A stretch of 64,000 nt of DNA from Leisingera sp. ANG-M1 (GCF_000813745.1 NZ_JWLC01000013.1:1498-65497), one strand, 5' to 3'; positions 43,954-53,537 are shown, numbered from the stretch's first letter. Numbers and translations: made by a program. The notes: a model not told the origin generated them from the letters alone.

Positions 43954-44663
43954 TTGCAGGCGGCCCTCTGCATCTCGGCAAGTTCGGCGGTGCCTTTGGC
44001 AGCCAAGTCCATCAGCTGGTTCATCTGGTCGCGGGAGAAGATGGAGCCTTCGGCCGACATCTGAACTTCGATCAGCTTGCCGGAGCCGGTCATGATGAAG
44101 TTGCCGTCCACGCCGGCCTCGGAGTCTTCCGGATAGTCGAGGTCCAGCACCGTTTGGCCGGCATAGATGCCGCAGGACACCGCGGCGACTGGATCCATCA
44201 GTGGGTCGATCTGCACGTCGCCGGCCTTCATCAGCTTGTTGACCGCCAGGCGCAGCGCCACCCAGCCGCCGGTGATCGAGGCGCAGCGGGTGCCGCCGTC
44301 GGCCTGCAGCACGTCGCAGTCGACGGTGATCTGGCGCTCTCCCAGGGCAACGCGGTCGACGCCGGCCCGCAAGGCGCGGCCAATCAGACGCTGGATTTCA
44401 ACGGTGCGGCCGCCCTGTTTGCCCGAGGAAGCCTCGCGGCGCATGCGGGTGTTGGTGGCGCGGGGCAGCATGCCGTATTCGGCGGTGACCCAGCCCAAAC
44501 CGGTGCCTTTGATGAACGGCGGCACGCGGTCTTCGATGGTGGCAGTGCAGAGCACGTGGGTGTCGCCCATCTTGATCAGGCAGGAGCCCTCGGCGTGTTT
44601 GGTGAAACCGGTCTCGATCGAGACGGCGCGCATTTCATTCAATTCTCGTCCGGAGGGTCGCAT
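43950..44663 (-). CDS. rph: Ribonuclease PH
   Basis: Phosphorolytic exoribonuclease that trims the 3' ends of tRNAs. 237 residues from ATG 44663 ([20 protein letters not shown]), with [55 protein letters not shown] and [11 protein letters not shown]-type [18 protein letters not shown]. Length is standard. First gene of the minus-strand run rph-rdgB-hemW, divergent from hrcA, sharing the 143-base gap. Confidence 0.96.
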   Translation of the reverse strand: MRPSGRELNEMRAVSIETGFTKHAEGSCLIKMGDTHVLCTATIEDRVPPFIKGTGLGWVTAEYGMLPRATNTRMRREASSGKQGGRTVEIQRLIGRALRAGVDRVALGERQITVDCDVLQADGGTRCASITGGWVALRLAVNKLMKAGDVQIDPLMDPVAAVSCGIYAGQTVLDLDYPEDSEAGVDGNFIMTGSGKLIEVQMSAEGSIFSRDQMNQLMDLAAKGTAELAEMQRAACK

Positions 44664-44724
44664 GATACATCCTTTTGCTGTTGGCTTGGGGATAGCCCCC
44701 GGGACCAAGGCGATGCAAGCCCGA

Positions 44725-44752
44725 TTGACCTTTTGGCCTGCTGCTCTTTAAT
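44725..44752 (+). promoter_or_regulatory. Putative hrcA promoter
   Basis: TTGACC (44725-44730), 16-base spacer, TTTAAT (44747-44752), about 55 bases before the hrcA ATG. Sigma70-like. No clear CIRCE inverted repeat was seen in this gap, so autoregulation by HrcA at this site is not supported. Confidence 0.45.
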
Positions 44753-44806
44753 GACATCTTGGCAGCGGCTTCTTATGTTGAAACCGCAAGACACGCTGGA
44801 AGGCCG

Positions 44807-45871
44807 ATGAGTGACCCGCAAAACATTCTGCAGGATCTGAACGACCGTTCCCGGGAAGTGTTCCGGACGGTGGTGGAAAGCTATCTGGAGAGCGGCGATC
44901 CGGTGGGCAGCCGCACGCTGACGCGTTCACTAAGTGAGAAGGTCAGCGCGGCGACAGTGCGCAATGTGATGCAGGATCTGGAGTTCTTGGGGCTCTTGGA
45001 CAGCCCGCATATCAGTGCCGGACGGGTGCCGACGCAGCTGGGTTTGCGGATGTTTGTCGATGGCCTTCTGGAGGTCGAGGACCTGAAAGCCCAGGACCGT
45101 CAAAAGATTGACGCGACCCTGGGCAAGAACGCCGGCGACGTGGGCGGCATGCTGGACCGCGTGGGCGCGGCGCTGTCGGGCGTCACGCAGGGGGCGTCGC
45201 TGGTGCTGACACCCAAGCACGAGGCCGAGATCCGCCATATCGAGTTTGTCTCGCTGGCGCATGACCGGGCGCTGGTGGTTCTGGTGTTTTCGGACGGCCA
45301 CGTGGAGAACCGTCTGTTCACGCCGCCGCCGGGGCAGACGCCCAGTTCGATGCGGGAGGCGGCGAACTTCCTCAATGCGCTTATTGAAGGGCGGACGCTG
45401 AGTGAGGTGCAGCGGCAGATCCAGGGTGAGATCTCGGCACGGCGGCAGGAGATCGACAGTCTGGCGCATGCTATGATCGAAAGCGGTCTGGCGGTTTGGG
45501 AAGATGACGGCAGCGATCAGGCCCGGCTGATTGTCCGGGGCCGTGCGAATCTGCTGGCAGAGACCGGTGCAGCGGAGGAGCTGGAGCGGATCCGCACCCT
45601 GTTTGACGACCTGGAGCGCAAGCGCGATATCGCCGAATTCCTGGAACTGACCGAGGACGGCGAGGGCGTGCGCATTTTTATCGGTTCGGAGAACAAACTT
45701 TTCTCACTTTCGGGTTCCTCTTTGGTGGTGTCTCCCTATATGAACGCGGATCGAAAGATCATTGGTGCGGTGGGGGTGATTGGCCCGACGCGCCTGAATT
45801 ACGGACGGATCGTGCCGATTGTGGACTATACGGCACAACTGGTCGGCAAGCTGTTGTCGGACCGGAGTTAG
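44807..45871 (+). CDS. hrcA: Heat-inducible transcriptional repressor HrcA
   Basis: Repressor that binds the CIRCE operator of groESL and related heat-shock operons. 354 residues; helix-turn-helix segment VESYLESGDPVGSRTLTRSL with ATVRNVMQDLEFLGLLDSPH in the first 70 residues, then SAGRVPTQLGLRMFVDGLL, and the C-terminal sensor part ending PTRLNYGRIVPIVDYTAQLV. The ATG 44807 fits the family start. Linkage hrcA-grpE in the same direction is common in alphaproteobacteria; grpE follows after nine bases. Confidence 0.96.
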   Translation: MSDPQNILQDLNDRSREVFRTVVESYLESGDPVGSRTLTRSLSEKVSAATVRNVMQDLEFLGLLDSPHISAGRVPTQLGLRMFVDGLLEVEDLKAQDRQKIDATLGKNAGDVGGMLDRVGAALSGVTQGASLVLTPKHEAEIRHIEFVSLAHDRALVVLVFSDGHVENRLFTPPPGQTPSSMREAANFLNALIEGRTLSEVQRQIQGEISARRQEIDSLAHAMIESGLAVWEDDGSDQARLIVRGRANLLAETGAAEELERIRTLFDDLERKRDIAEFLELTEDGEGVRIFIGSENKLFSLSGSSLVVSPYMNADRKIIGAVGVIGPTRLNYGRIVPIVDYTAQLVGKLLSDRS

Positions 45872-45880
45872 AGGTGAAAC

Positions 45881-46441
45881 ATGGCAGAGCTCAAGGACGA
45901 AGACTTTCTGGATGACATCGCCGCCGCCGAGGCTGAAGAGCTGGCGACGCAGACCGAGGAATTTGATGACGCCTCGCTGGAAATCGATGCGCTCCGGGCG
46001 GAACGGGATGAGCTGAAAGACCGCTTCATGCGGGCGCTGGCGGATGCCGAGAATGCCCGCAAGCGCGGTGACAAGGCACGCCGCGAGGCGGAGAATTATG
46101 GTGGTTCGAAACTGGCCCGCGACATGCTGCCGGTCTATGACAACATGAAGCGCGCGATTGAAGCCGCCACCGACGAGCAGCGTGAAGTGTCTGCGGCGCT
46201 GATCGAAGGTGTGGAACTGACCATGCGTTCGCTGCTGGGTGTGTTTGAGAAGCACGGCATCCGGATTGTCTCGCCCGAGGTCGGCGACAAGTTCGACCCG
46301 AAGGTGCATGAAGCGATGTTTGAGGCCCCTGTGCCGGGCACCAAGGCGGGCGACATCATTCAGGTGTCGGCGGAAGGCTTCATGCTGCATGACCGCCTGC
46401 TGCGCGCGGCGCAGGTTGGCGTGTCTTCGACGCCTGCATGA
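45881..46441 (+). CDS. grpE: Nucleotide exchange factor GrpE
   Basis: Exchange factor for the DnaK chaperone. 186 residues: an acidic, coiled-coil N-terminal half (about 1-90) with ERDELKDRFMRALADAENARKR, then the beta domain containing GVELTMRSLLGVFEKHGI, FDPKVHEAMFEAPVPGTKAG and IIQVSAEGFMLHDRLLRAAQVGV. The stop is followed by a terminator and a repeat. Co-transcribed with hrcA, which fits a heat-shock operon. Confidence 0.96.
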   Translation: MAELKDEDFLDDIAAAEAEELATQTEEFDDASLEIDALRAERDELKDRFMRALADAENARKRGDKARREAENYGGSKLARDMLPVYDNMKRAIEAATDEQREVSAALIEGVELTMRSLLGVFEKHGIRIVSPEVGDKFDPKVHEAMFEAPVPGTKAGDIIQVSAEGFMLHDRLLRAAQVGVSSTPA

Positions 46442-46445
46442 TGGG

Positions 46446-46497
46446 TGCGCCCTTGCGGGCGCTGCCTCCGGCGGGAGTATTTTTGGCAAGATGAAAG
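46446..46497 (+). repeat. Intergenic repeat, family 1, copy A
   Basis: Reads ...GCGCTGCCTCCGGCGGGAG then TATTTTTGGCAAGATGAAAG. It shares layout and core with copies at 56046-56106 and, inverted, 53538-53610: a GGCGCTGCC-type GC block, then [G]TATTTT, then CAxGAxGAA. Located between the convergent grpE and mutS genes, directly before the grpE terminator. Confidence 0.7.
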
Positions 46498-46526
46498 AGC
46501 GGTCCCGGTTGGGGCCGCTTTTGTTT
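46498..46526 (+). terminator. Terminator of grpE
   Basis: AGCGG and CCC (46498-46506) pair with GGG and CCGCT (46512-46519) around a one-base bulge, followed by TTTTGTTT. Lies 57 bases after the grpE stop; just overlaps the end of mutS on the other strand. Confidence 0.7.
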
Positions 46527-49155
46527 AGCCTGCGGCTTCTTTCAGCTTGTAGAGCATTTCCAGCGCTTCACGCGGGCTGAGGTCATCCGGGTGAATGCTG
46601 GCCAGGAGTTCTTCTGCAGGAGAGGGGCCTGCGGGGGCTTTGGGCTGTGGCGGTGGGACAGCTGCAAACAGGGGCAGGTCGTCGATCTGGATCTTGGTAC
46701 CGCCTTCGCGGCTGCCTTGTTCCAGCATATCGAGGACGTCGCGGGCACGGGCCACCACAGAAGCGGGGAGGCCGGCCAGCTGTGCCACTTGCACACCGTA
46801 AGAGCGGTCGGCAGCGCCTTTGCGGACCTCGTGCAGGAAGATCACCTCGCCTTCCCATTCCTTGACCGCAACGGTGGCGTTGTCGACGCCTTCCAGTTTG
46901 GCGGCAAGCTGGGTCAGCTCGTGGTAGTGGGTGGCGAACAGCGCGCGGGAGCGGTTCACTTCGTGCAGATGTTCAAGTGTTGCCCAGGCAATGGACAGGC
47001 CGTCATAGGTGGCGGTGCCGCGGCCGATTTCATCCAGGATCACCAATGCGCGGTCGTCGGCCTGATTCAGGATCGCGGCGGTTTCGACCATCTCGACCAT
47101 GAAGGTGGAGCGGCCTCGGGCCAGGTCGTCCGAGGCGCCGACACGGCTGAACAGTTGGCTGACCAGGCCGATATGGGCAGCCTCGGCCGGGACATAGCTG
47201 CCCATCTGGGCGAGCAGGGCGATCAGCGCGTTCTGGCGCAGGAAGGTCGATTTACCGGCCATGTTGGGACCGGTCAGCAGCCAGACAGCGGCGCCGTCCT
47301 GGGCGGTGAGATCGCAGTCATTGGCCACGAAGGTCTCGCCACCTTGCTGGCGCAGGGCCTGTTCCACAACCGGGTGGCGGCCGCCTTCCACGTGGAACGC
47401 ACGGCTGTTGTCGACTTTGGGGCGGGTCCAATTCTCGCCGCGGGCGAGGTCTGCGAGGCCTGTGAGCAGGTCCAATTCGGCCAGTCCGCGGGCGGCGGTG
47501 TTGAGCCGGGCTGCGCAGTCCAGGATAGCGCCTGAAAGCCGTGCATAGAGCCGTTTTTCGATCTCCAGCGCCAGGTTGCCTGCGTTAAGGATGCGGGTCT
47601 CGATCTCGCTGAGCTCCACCGTGGTGAAACGCACCTGGTTGGCGGTTGTCTGGCGGTGGATGTATGTCTCATTCAGCGGCGGCGACATCATCTTGTCCGC
47701 ATGGGTCGCGGTGGTTTCGATGAAATAGCCCAGCACATTGTTGTGCTTGATCTTTAGCGAGGCAACGCCAGTGTGTTCGGCGTATTGCTTCTGCATCGAG
47801 GCAATGACCGAGCGGCCTTCGTCGCGCAGGGTGCGGGCCTCGTCCAGTTCCGGGTCATAACCGGTGGCGATGAAACCGCCGTCGCGGGCCAGCAAGGGCG
47901 GTTCGGCAATCAGGGCTGCGTCCAGCAGGGAGAGCAGGTCATCGAACCCCTGCAATTCAGACATGGCGCGGGCCATCAGTTCGGGCAGGTTCTGACCAGA
48001 GCAAAGATCAGCAATCACCTCTGCCTGAGAAAGCCCGTTTCGGATGGCGGCCAGGTCACGGGGACCGCCGCGCTCCAAGGCGAGGCGTGACAATGCCCGG
48101 TCAAGGTCAGGGGTCTTACGCAGTGAAGCACGCAGATCTTCTGCGGTCTGCGTTTTATCAACAGTGAAGTCCAGAGCGGCAAGGCGCTGGTGGATCACAT
48201 CCAGACTGCGCGAGGGGCTGGACAGGCGCTGTTCCAGCAGACGGGCGCCGCCGGGGGTGACGGTACGATCTACAACCGACAGAAGCGAGCCGGCCCGGCC
48301 GCCGGACAGCGAGCGGGTCAGTTCCAGATTGCGGCGGGTTGCGGCATCAATCTGCACCACCCGGTCCTGGGCCTCCTGCTGCGGCGGCTGCAGCAGCGGC
48401 AGTTTGCCCTTTTGGGTGATCTCCAGATAGTCGATCAGCGCACCCATGGCTGAGACTTCCGCACGGGTGAAGGTGCCGAAGCCGTCCAAGGCGCTGACGT
48501 TGAACAGGCTGCAGATCCGTTTCTCCGCTGCGGTGCTGTCAAAGCTTGCCTTGCCCAGCGGGGTCAGCGGGATTTTGTACTCATCAGCCAACGGCAGCGC
48601 GGCGTCAAAGGCGGGGCCGTCGGCGACGATCAGTTCGGAGGGGGCGAGGCGGGCCAGTTCGGGAGACAGGCGAACCCGGGCAACCGGCATCACGTGAAAC
48701 GCGCCGGTGGAGATATCAGCCCAGGCCAGCGCGGCCTCGTCGCGCAGTTCGGAATAGGAGACCAGGAAATTGTGGCGGCGTGCCTCCAGCAGGGAATCCT
48801 CGGTCAGGGTACCGGGGGTCACCAGCCGCACCACATCACGCTTCACCACGGATTTGTAGCCGCGTTTCTTGGCCTCGGCCGGGCTTTCCATTTGTTCGCC
48901 CACGGCGACGCGGAAGCCTTTGCGGATCAGGGTCAGCAGGTAGCCTTCGGCTGCATGGACCGGCACGCCGCACATCGGGATGTCTTCACCGTTGTGTTTG
49001 CCGCGTTTGGTCAGCGCGATGTCCAGGGCCTCGGCCGCATTCACCGCGTCCTCAAAGAACATCTCGTAGAAATCGCCCATCCGGTAAAAAAGCAGCGCGT
49101 CCGCATGCGCTGCCTTGATCTCGAGATACTGCGCCATCATGGGCGTTACGGTCAT
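46525..49155 (-). CDS. mutS: DNA mismatch repair protein MutS
   Basis: Recognises base mismatches and small loops and starts mismatch repair with MutL. 876 residues: mismatch-binding domain with FYRMGDFYEMFFEDA (Phe-x-Glu), connector, lever and clamp domains, then the ATPase with Walker A TGPNMAGKSTFLRQ (around 620), SRVGASDDLARGRSTFMVEM and Walker B LVILDEIGRGTATYDGLS. ATG 49155 follows GGGGGA at seven bases; an upstream frame extends to 49188. No MutL-MutS operon partner is nearby. Convergent with grpE across the repeat. Confidence 0.97.
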   Translation of the reverse strand: MTVTPMMAQYLEIKAAHADALLFYRMGDFYEMFFEDAVNAAEALDIALTKRGKHNGEDIPMCGVPVHAAEGYLLTLIRKGFRVAVGEQMESPAEAKKRGYKSVVKRDVVRLVTPGTLTEDSLLEARRHNFLVSYSELRDEAALAWADISTGAFHVMPVARVRLSPELARLAPSELIVADGPAFDAALPLADEYKIPLTPLGKASFDSTAAEKRICSLFNVSALDGFGTFTRAEVSAMGALIDYLEITQKGKLPLLQPPQQEAQDRVVQIDAATRRNLELTRSLSGGRAGSLLSVVDRTVTPGGARLLEQRLSSPSRSLDVIHQRLAALDFTVDKTQTAEDLRASLRKTPDLDRALSRLALERGGPRDLAAIRNGLSQAEVIADLCSGQNLPELMARAMSELQGFDDLLSLLDAALIAEPPLLARDGGFIATGYDPELDEARTLRDEGRSVIASMQKQYAEHTGVASLKIKHNNVLGYFIETTATHADKMMSPPLNETYIHRQTTANQVRFTTVELSEIETRILNAGNLALEIEKRLYARLSGAILDCAARLNTAARGLAELDLLTGLADLARGENWTRPKVDNSRAFHVEGGRHPVVEQALRQQGGETFVANDCDLTAQDGAAVWLLTGPNMAGKSTFLRQNALIALLAQMGSYVPAEAAHIGLVSQLFSRVGASDDLARGRSTFMVEMVETAAILNQADDRALVILDEIGRGTATYDGLSIAWATLEHLHEVNRSRALFATHYHELTQLAAKLEGVDNATVAVKEWEGEVIFLHEVRKGAADRSYGVQVAQLAGLPASVVARARDVLDMLEQGSREGGTKIQIDDLPLFAAVPPPQPKAPAGPSPAEELLASIHPDDLSPREALEMLYKLKEAAG

Positions 49156-49257
49156 GAAAAGTCCCCCGGGGTCGTCGTTGCATGACATTTACATTGGGGG
49201 GAGTCCGAGGGAAACCCGGATGTGCCTGCCGCCGGGCAGCCCGGCGGCAGGCTGCTG

Positions 49258-50091
49258 TCAGTAGAGATTGCGCAGGGTGTCCGGCATAGTGTTAACGATG
49301 GAGAGCGCCACGGTGCTTAGCTGCTGCTGTGCCTGAAGAGCGCGCCATTGAGTTGCCGCCTCTTCCATGCTGGTGTCGATCATCGAGCTGACGCCTTGGG
49401 TGATCGAATCCGACAGTTTGCCGACAAAACTGTTCTGGCTGGCCAGGTTGTTTGCACTGGCGCCCAATGCCGCCGAACTGTCGATTGCAAAAGACAGAAA
49501 GCCTTCGATTTCGCTCAGGGCGGTCATGGCGCTGGCGCTGTCCGTGATTGCAGTGCGGTTGCCGATGTCAAACAGCGGGCTGCCTTCGAAATCTGCGCCG
49601 CCGACGCTGATGATGGAGAGGCTGCCGGTTCCGGAAAGGGAGGACGCAACGGTCAGCGAGGTGCCGCCGCTGCCGTCGACATCGGTTTTCAGCAAGTTCA
49701 CACCGTTGAAACTGGCGGAGGAGATAATCGAATTGATCTTCTCGGACTTCTTGGCCAGCGCGGCTTCGAACTTGCTGAAGTCGCCCATGCCGCTTGCTGC
49801 CATCACCGCAAGTGACCGCATTTCCGTCAGGGTGTCGGTGATCTGCTCCGCCCCGGCAGACGCTACGGCCACGGTTGCCTCGCCCAGGGACAGAGAGTCC
49901 GAGACGGACTGCAAACCGGAAATATCCGAATTCATCAGTTCGGATATGGCCCAAAGCGCGGCGCTGTCCTGCGCCGTATTGACTTCCTTACCGGTCGAGA
50001 TGCTGTCCTGAACAGTGTTGAGCTGCGTATTCACACCGCCCAGAGTCTGCAGGGCGACCATCGCACCGGAATTGTTGTGGATGCTTATCAT
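49258..50091 (-). CDS. Orphan flagellin
   Basis: 277 residues with a flagellin N-terminal D0/D1 domain (INNSGAM-type start ISIHNNSGAMVALQTLGGVN, then ISTGKEVNTAQDSAALWAISE) and a C-terminal D1/D0 helix (SFVGKLSDSITQGVSSMIDT, ALQAQQQLSTVALSIVN). The central part is short and Gly/Ser-rich, so a compact filament subunit is expected. No other flagellar gene is in the window; the main flagellar cluster must be elsewhere. The upstream gap has a CtrA-like box. The protein could be a minor or specialised flagellin. Confidence 0.85.
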   Translation of the reverse strand: MISIHNNSGAMVALQTLGGVNTQLNTVQDSISTGKEVNTAQDSAALWAISELMNSDISGLQSVSDSLSLGEATVAVASAGAEQITDTLTEMRSLAVMAASGMGDFSKFEAALAKKSEKINSIISSASFNGVNLLKTDVDGSGGTSLTVASSLSGTGSLSIISVGGADFEGSPLFDIGNRTAITDSASAMTALSEIEGFLSFAIDSSAALGASANNLASQNSFVGKLSDSITQGVSSMIDTSMEEAATQWRALQAQQQLSTVALSIVNTMPDTLRNLY

Positions 50092-50205
50092 TCCTCATTG
50101 TTCCTTTGATCCTATGCCCGGTTGCCGGGCGGACAGATGTCATTCTGACAGGTGCTTTCCCGGTTTGGTTTCCGACCCGAGCGCCACCTGGCGTTCAGGT
50201 GCAGG

Positions 50206-50221
50206 TTAACATCTACTGAAC
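50206..50221. promoter_or_regulatory. CtrA-like box in the flagellin upstream gap
   Basis: TTAA (50206-50209), seven bases, TGAAC (50217-50221): one mismatch to TTAA-N7-TTAAC. It lies about 115 bases upstream of the flagellin start in the 297-base gap shared with the divergent malic enzyme gene. The rest of the gap shows no other clear motif. Confidence 0.4.
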
Positions 50222-50388
50222 AAATGAAGCGGCGGCCGGTCTACTTTGAGGCGAAAACCTGACGGTATTTATCGTGTTTTAGCCGCTTTTATCTCAATTC
50301 TGGCTATACAGATTCTTGAAACCCTTGATTGAGGGCCGCGGTTGGCTGGGATAAGAGGGTCTCCGACGAGGAGAGGACACGAGTTTCA

Positions 50389-52644
50389 ATGCCCAAATCA
50401 AAGATCACCAATGAAGAAGCCCTGGCGTTCCACCTGCAGCCGACGCCGGGTAAATGGGAGATCAACGCCACCGTCCCGATGACGACGCAGCGGGACTTGT
50501 CGCTGGCCTACTCTCCGGGTGTGGCGGTTCCTTGCGAAGCAATCGCTGAGAACCCTGAAACCGCTTATGATTATACCAACAAGGGCAACCTGGTTGCGGT
50601 GATCTCTAACGGTACCGCAGTGCTGGGGCTTGGGAACCTGGGCGCGCTGGGCTCCAAGCCGGTGATGGAAGGCAAGTCGGTTCTGTTCAAGCGGTTTGCC
50701 GATGTGAACTCGATCGACATCGAACTGGACACCGAAGACCCGGACAAGTTCATCGATGCGGTGAAACTGATGGGGCCGACCTTTGGCGGCATCAACCTGG
50801 AAGACATCAAGGCGCCCGAATGTTTCATCATCGAGCAGCGCCTGAAGGAAGAGATGGACATTCCGGTCTTCCACGACGACCAGCACGGCACTGCGGTGAT
50901 CTGCGCGGCCGGCCTGATCAATGCTTTGCATCTGTCGGGCAAGAAGATTGAGGACGTGAAAATCGTTCTCAACGGTGCCGGCGCGGCGGGCATTGCCTGT
51001 ATCGAGCTGCTGAAAGCCATGGGTGCGCGGCACGAGAACTGTATCGTCTGCGACACCAAGGGTGTGATTTTCCAGGGCCGCACCGAGGGCATGAACCAGT
51101 GGAAATCGGCACATGCCATCTCCACCGATCTGCGCACGCTGGAAGAGGCGATGCGTGGCGCCGATGTGTTCCTTGGCGTTTCGGTCAAAGGTGCGGTGAC
51201 CCAGGAGATGGTTGCCTCCATGGCCGACAATCCGGTGATTTTTGCGATGGCCAACCCGGATCCGGAGATCACCCCGGAAGAGGCGCATGAAGTGCGTGTG
51301 GATGCCATCGTTGCCACCGGGCGCTCGGACTATCCGAACCAGGTCAACAACGTGCTGGGCTTCCCCTATCTGTTCCGCGGTGCGCTGGACATCCACGCCC
51401 GTGCCATCAACGATGAGATGAAGATCGCCTGTGCCCATGCGCTGGCCGCACTGGCACGCGAGGATGTGCCGGATGAGGTGGCGCTGGCCTATGGAAAATC
51501 GCTCTCCTTTGGCCGGGATTACATCATCCCGACCCCGTTCGATCCGCGTTTGATCCACCGGATCCCGCCGGCGGTTGCCAAGGCGGGCATGGACACCGGT
51601 GCGGCACGGCGTCCGATTGTCGACATGGATGCCTATGAGGTTGGCCTCAAGTCCCGCATGGACCCGACCGCCTCGATCCTGCGCGGCCTCAACGCACGGG
51701 CCCGTTCAGCCCAGTCGCGGATGATCTTTGCCGAGGGCGATGACCCGCGGGCGCTGCGCGCCGCGGTGATGTACCAGCGCTCGGGCTTTGGCAAATCGCT
51801 GGTGGTCGGCCGTCAGGAAGATGTGCGCGAGAAACTGGAAAAAGCCGGCTTGGGCGACGCAGTGCGCGAGCTTGAGGTGGTCAATGCCGCCAACACCCCG
51901 CATTTTGATGCCTATAAGGATTTCCTCTACAGCCGCCTGCAGCGCAAAGGGTTTGACCACAAGGACATTCACCGCCTGGTCGGCCGCGACCGGCATGTGT
52001 TTTCGAGCCTGATGCTGGCGCATGGCCATGGCGACGGTCTGGTGACCGGGGCCACCCGGAAATCTGCACATGTGCTGGAACGGATCAACCATGTGTTTGA
52101 TGCCGATGCCGAGCATGGTGTTGCAGGCGTCACCGCGCTTTTGCACAAAGGCCGGATCGTGCTGATCGGCGACACGCTGGTGCATGAATGGCCGGACGAG
52201 AACCACCTGGCCAATATCGCCGAGCGCGCCGCCGGCGTGGCCCGCCATATGGGGCTTGAGCCGCGTGTTGCTTTTGTCAGCTTCTCGACCTTTGGCTATC
52301 CGGTGTCGGAACGGGCCGAGAAGATGCATGTCGCCCCCACCGTACTGGATCAGCGCGGAGTCGATTTTGAGTACGAAGGCGAAATGACCGTTGATGTGGC
52401 GCTGAACGAGCGGGCACAGCGGTATTACCCGTTCCAGCGCCTGACCGGCCCGGCCAACATCCTGATCGTGCCGGCCCGCCACTCGGCCTCGATCTCGGTC
52501 AAGCTGATGCAGGAGATGGGCGGCGCCACCGTGATCGGTCCGATCCTGTCGGGCATCGACAAGCCGATCCAGATCTGTTCAACCACCTCCACCACCAATG
52601 ACATTCTGAACATGGCGGTGCTGGCGGCCTGCAACATCGGGTGA
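50389..52644 (+). CDS. maeB: NADP-dependent malic enzyme with C-terminal phosphotransacetylase domain
   Basis: Oxidative decarboxylation of malate to pyruvate with NADP. 751 residues: malic enzyme N-terminal part (SLAYSPGVAVPCEAI, DYTNKGNLVAVISNGTAVLGLGNLGALGSKPVMEGK), NAD(P)-binding part (FHDDQHGTAVICAAGLI, IVLNGAGAAGIACIELL), and from about residue 430 a phosphate acetyltransferase-like domain (FAEGDDPRALRAAVM, FSSLMLAHGHGDGLVTGATR). This MaeB fusion is standard in proteobacteria; the C-terminal domain is regulatory rather than catalytic. ATG 50389 is the likely start. Confidence 0.96.
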   Translation: MPKSKITNEEALAFHLQPTPGKWEINATVPMTTQRDLSLAYSPGVAVPCEAIAENPETAYDYTNKGNLVAVISNGTAVLGLGNLGALGSKPVMEGKSVLFKRFADVNSIDIELDTEDPDKFIDAVKLMGPTFGGINLEDIKAPECFIIEQRLKEEMDIPVFHDDQHGTAVICAAGLINALHLSGKKIEDVKIVLNGAGAAGIACIELLKAMGARHENCIVCDTKGVIFQGRTEGMNQWKSAHAISTDLRTLEEAMRGADVFLGVSVKGAVTQEMVASMADNPVIFAMANPDPEITPEEAHEVRVDAIVATGRSDYPNQVNNVLGFPYLFRGALDIHARAINDEMKIACAHALAALAREDVPDEVALAYGKSLSFGRDYIIPTPFDPRLIHRIPPAVAKAGMDTGAARRPIVDMDAYEVGLKSRMDPTASILRGLNARARSAQSRMIFAEGDDPRALRAAVMYQRSGFGKSLVVGRQEDVREKLEKAGLGDAVRELEVVNAANTPHFDAYKDFLYSRLQRKGFDHKDIHRLVGRDRHVFSSLMLAHGHGDGLVTGATRKSAHVLERINHVFDADAEHGVAGVTALLHKGRIVLIGDTLVHEWPDENHLANIAERAAGVARHMGLEPRVAFVSFSTFGYPVSERAEKMHVAPTVLDQRGVDFEYEGEMTVDVALNERAQRYYPFQRLTGPANILIVPARHSASISVKLMQEMGGATVIGPILSGIDKPIQICSTTSTTNDILNMAVLAACNIG

Positions 52645-52650
52645 TCCGGC

Positions 52651-53523
52651 ATGGCGATCTGGAACCTGGGCTCGATCAACGCGGATATGGTTTATGCCAT
52701 GCCGCATCTGCCGGCGGCGGGGGAGACCCTTGCCGCCTCCAGCCTGGATAGGTTCCTGGGCGGCAAGGGGGCCAATATGTCGGTTGCTGCAGTCCGGGCC
52801 GGCAGCGAAGTGCATCACATTGGTGCCGTAGGGCCGGACGGGCATTGGGCGGTGGAGCGGCTGCAGAGCTATGGCGTCGGGATTGAGCATGTTACCCAGA
52901 TCAATACGCCAACAGGCCATGCCATTATCGCAGTGGAGCCGGATGGGGAAAATCAAATCATCCTGTTCCCCGGCTCCAACCGGGCGCTGAGCCAAGAACA
53001 GCTGAAACAGGCTCTATCAAAGGCAAAGCCTGATGATATCCTGGTGATGCAGAATGAAACCAGCCTGCAGGCTGAAGCGGCGCAGCTGGGCCGGCAGCTG
53101 GGTTTGCGGGTCTGCTACGCGGCGGCCCCCTTTGATGCCGATGCGGTGCAGGCGGTGCTGCCGTTTCTGGACTTTCTGATCCTGAATGAAGTCGAGGCGG
53201 CACAGCTTGAGCAGGCCATTGGGAAGCCGCCCGGCGCAATCGGCGTCAGGGATGTGATCATCACGCTTGGTGCCAAGGGCGCCCGGCATATCGACGGCGA
53301 TACGGGCACAACTCAGGAGGTTCCGGCCCTACCGGTTACCGCGGTTGACACCACTGGTGCCGGCGACACATTCACCGGCTATGTGCTGGCAAGCCTGGAC
53401 CAGGGCCTGGCCATGGAGAAGGCAATGGCAACAGCCAGCCGCGCCGCGGCATTGATGGTGACACGCCACGGCACTGCAGATGTCATTCCAGAGCTGACAG
53501 AGGTACAGGGCGCCCGTTTCTGA
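52651..53523 (+). CDS. PfkB family sugar kinase (ribokinase-like)
   Basis: Phosphorylates a sugar or nucleoside with ATP. 290 residues with the PfkB opening WNLGSINADMVYAMPHLPAAGET, first signature LGGKGANMSVAAVRAGSEVHHIGAVG (about 33-58) and second signature VDTTGAGDTFTGYVLASLDQG near 232-252, containing the catalytic aspartate. The pattern with NADM is ribokinase-like, but the substrate could be another sugar and no sugar-transport genes are adjacent. It starts six bases after maeB and may share its transcript. Confidence 0.87.
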   Translation: MAIWNLGSINADMVYAMPHLPAAGETLAASSLDRFLGGKGANMSVAAVRAGSEVHHIGAVGPDGHWAVERLQSYGVGIEHVTQINTPTGHAIIAVEPDGENQIILFPGSNRALSQEQLKQALSKAKPDDILVMQNETSLQAEAAQLGRQLGLRVCYAAAPFDADAVQAVLPFLDFLILNEVEAAQLEQAIGKPPGAIGVRDVIITLGAKGARHIDGDTGTTQEVPALPVTAVDTTGAGDTFTGYVLASLDQGLAMEKAMATASRAAALMVTRHGTADVIPELTEVQGARF

Positions 53524-53537
53524 TCCAGGGCGCCCTG

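Noticed and set aside
44664-44806. CIRCE operator upstream of hrcA
   Set aside because: No TTAGCACTC-N9-GAGTGCTAA-like inverted repeat was found in the gap.
48686-48701. parS-like sequence in mutS (CACGTGAAAC core)
   Set aside because: Only 12 of 16 positions match the parS consensus; the two perfect sites near parAB make this a likely chance hit.
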